A DNA stretch of 24,983 nt from Helicobacteraceae bacterium (GTDB lineage: Bacteria; Campylobacterota; Campylobacteria; Campylobacterales; Sulfurimonadaceae), in assembly GCA_015489055.1 (NCBI GenBank), contig WFMO01000134.1, forward strand, positions 1 through 24,983. Direction: 5' to 3'. The translations under genes and the position numbers were made by a program. Below the pieces are notes generated by a model. The model saw only the letters and a list, made by a program, of their open reading frames with translations, ran no database searches and had not been told where the DNA came from. Shown piece by piece: positions 23,973-24,983 of the stretch (position 1 is its first letter; each line of letters begins with the position of its first letter).

Positions 23973-23978
23973 ATTATA
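23973..23978 (-). promoter_or_regulatory. Candidate -10 box for the cinA-like gene
   Basis: TATAAT on the minus strand, preceded by GTGA, 27 bases before the ATG, in the 103-base divergent gap with ileS. Confidence 0.5.
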
Positions 23979-24009
23979 TCACATCAGTATGTTTTAAACA
24001 CTTTAGGTG

Positions 24010-24015
24010 TAAAAT
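24010..24015 (+). promoter_or_regulatory. Candidate -10 box for ileS
   Basis: TAAAAT preceded by TG, 33 bases before the ileS ATG. No T-box or other leader structure fits in this short region. Confidence 0.3.
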
Positions 24016-24048
24016 GCAAAAAATATTATTTTACAAAATGGGATTTAA

Positions 24049-24983
24049 ATGGATTATAAAGATACATTATTACTACCGACTACAACCTTTTTGATGCGCG
24101 GAAATTTACCAAATAACGAACCAAAAAAATACAAGTCCTGGTATGATAAAGATATTTATTCTAAAATGAAACAAAAGCGAAAGGGCAAAGAAACCTTTAC
24201 TCTTCATGATGGCCCTCCGTATGCAAACGGTCACCTGCATATAGGTCATGCGCTAAATAAAATCTTAAAAGATATTATTGTAAAACAAAAGTATTTTTAC
24301 GGTAAAGATATCAGATATACTCCAGGCTGGGATTGTCATGGACTTCCAATTGAACAGCAGGTAGAAAAGAAGCTGGGCGGAAAGCAAAAAAAAGAACTGC
24401 TGCAAACTTCTGAGATACGAAAGTTATGCCGTGAGCATGCACAAAAATTTGTAAACATCCAACGTGATGAATTTAAACAATTGGGCGTGATAGCTGATTG
24501 GAATAATCCTTATGTGACTATGGATTATAAGTTTGAAGCAAATATCTATAGAACTTTATGCAGCGTGGCAAAGAGAGGTTTACTAACGGAACGTTCCAAA
24601 CCTGTTTTTTGGAGCTGGGCGGAGAGGACTGCTTTAGCTGAAGCTGAAGTTGAATACAAGGATAAAGAGGATTACTCAATATATATAGCTTTCAAGTTGA
24701 GTGATGAAGCAAAAAAAGAGTTAAATCTTACCGGCAAAGCGTCAGTTGTGATCTGGACAACCACTCCTTGGACTATACCTGCAAATACCGGTATATCTTT
24801 AAATCCAAATGAGCGGTATGCACTCCTAGATAGCGGTTATATTGTTGCCCAAAAGCTAGTTGATTCTTTAAAAGAGCAGGGTGTCTTAGATGGCAAAATT
24901 GTTAAGGTGTTTGAAGCAAAATCTCTTGAAAATAAAAAAGCTATCAATCCATTAAATGGTAGAGAATCAATCATCGTTTTAGG
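24049..24983 (+). CDS. ileS: Isoleucyl-tRNA synthetase, N-terminal part (runs off the window)
   Basis: The frame is open for 311 codons to the window end; the whole enzyme is usually over 900 residues. Class I signature HIGH is at 64-67 within [26 protein letters not shown] follows from residue 93, and [17 protein letters not shown] and [15 protein letters not shown] (start of the CP1 editing domain) are typical of bacterial IleRS. It charges tRNA-Ile and edits valine. ATG 24049 is preceded by GGGA five bases upstream, a modest ribosome binding site. The KMSKS motif and C-terminal zinc site would lie beyond the window. Confidence 0.96.
   Translation, partial: MDYKDTLLLPTTTFLMRGNLPNNEPKKYKSWYDKDIYSKMKQKRKGKETFTLHDGPPYANGHLHIGHALNKILKDIIVKQKYFYGKDIRYTPGWDCHGLPIEQQVEKKLGGKQKKELLQTSEIRKLCREHAQKFVNIQRDEFKQLGVIADWNNPYVTMDYKFEANIYRTLCSVAKRGLLTERSKPVFWSWAERTALAEAEVEYKDKEDYSIYIAFKLSDEAKKELNLTGKASVVIWTTTPWTIPANTGISLNPNERYALLDSGYIVAQKLVDSLKEQGVLDGKIVKVFEAKSLENKKAINPLNGRESIIVL

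Overview
The window looks like a chromosomal segment of a flagellated Campylobacterota bacterium (Epsilonproteobacteria), probably a free-living Sulfurimonas-like organism. The DNA is AT-rich. The block rplY-pth-lptF/G-lysA-HAD-pheA-hisC-fliF-fliG-fliH-dxs follows the order I recall for Campylobacter jejuni Cj0311-Cj0321. The end of a probable transaldolase gene ahead of rplY recalls the Helicobacter pylori order HP1495-HP1498. Genus is an inference; phylum is well supported.

Region 1 (1-13210, all plus strand): the tail of a probable transaldolase gene, a PilT-type ATPase, ribosomal protein L25, peptidyl-tRNA hydrolase, an LPS-export permease, DAP decarboxylase, an unusual HAD-IIA protein, chorismate mutase/prephenate dehydratase, histidinol-phosphate aminotransferase, the flagellar MS-ring/switch/export genes fliF, fliG and fliH, and dxs. 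From lysA onward the genes touch or overlap, so this is one long operon mixing amino-acid, flagellar and isoprenoid genes.

Region 2 (13210-16887, plus strand): three overlapping genes attached to dxs, which I read as an ovothiol operon. They are a full three-domain OvoA (5-histidylcysteine sulfoxide synthase plus 4-mercaptohistidine N-methyltransferase), a PatB/MalY-fold PLP lyase in the OvoB position, and a small YhbP/UPF0306 split-barrel protein with no assigned role in the pathway. This is the most interesting part of the window.

Region 3 (17028-21950, mostly minus strand): a TehA/SLAC1-type (TDT) anion transporter, a divergent lone thiS (plus strand), acpS and fliL (coupled, as in Campylobacter), a beta-carbonic anhydrase, an 85-residue protein I do not recognise, and radA.

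Region 4 (22074-22839, minus strand): six tRNA genes transcribed in the order Lys, Asp, Val, Glu, Val, Asp from a consensus sigma-70 promoter. The Asp and Val genes are duplicated around tRNA-Glu, and the Glu gene has C instead of U at position 33.

Region 5: a CinA-family gene (minus) with a degraded N-terminal domain, then the 5' part of ileS (plus), which runs off the end. I see no CRISPR array, insertion sequence, prophage or rRNA. No gene-free stretch exceeds about 150 bases outside the tRNA cluster.
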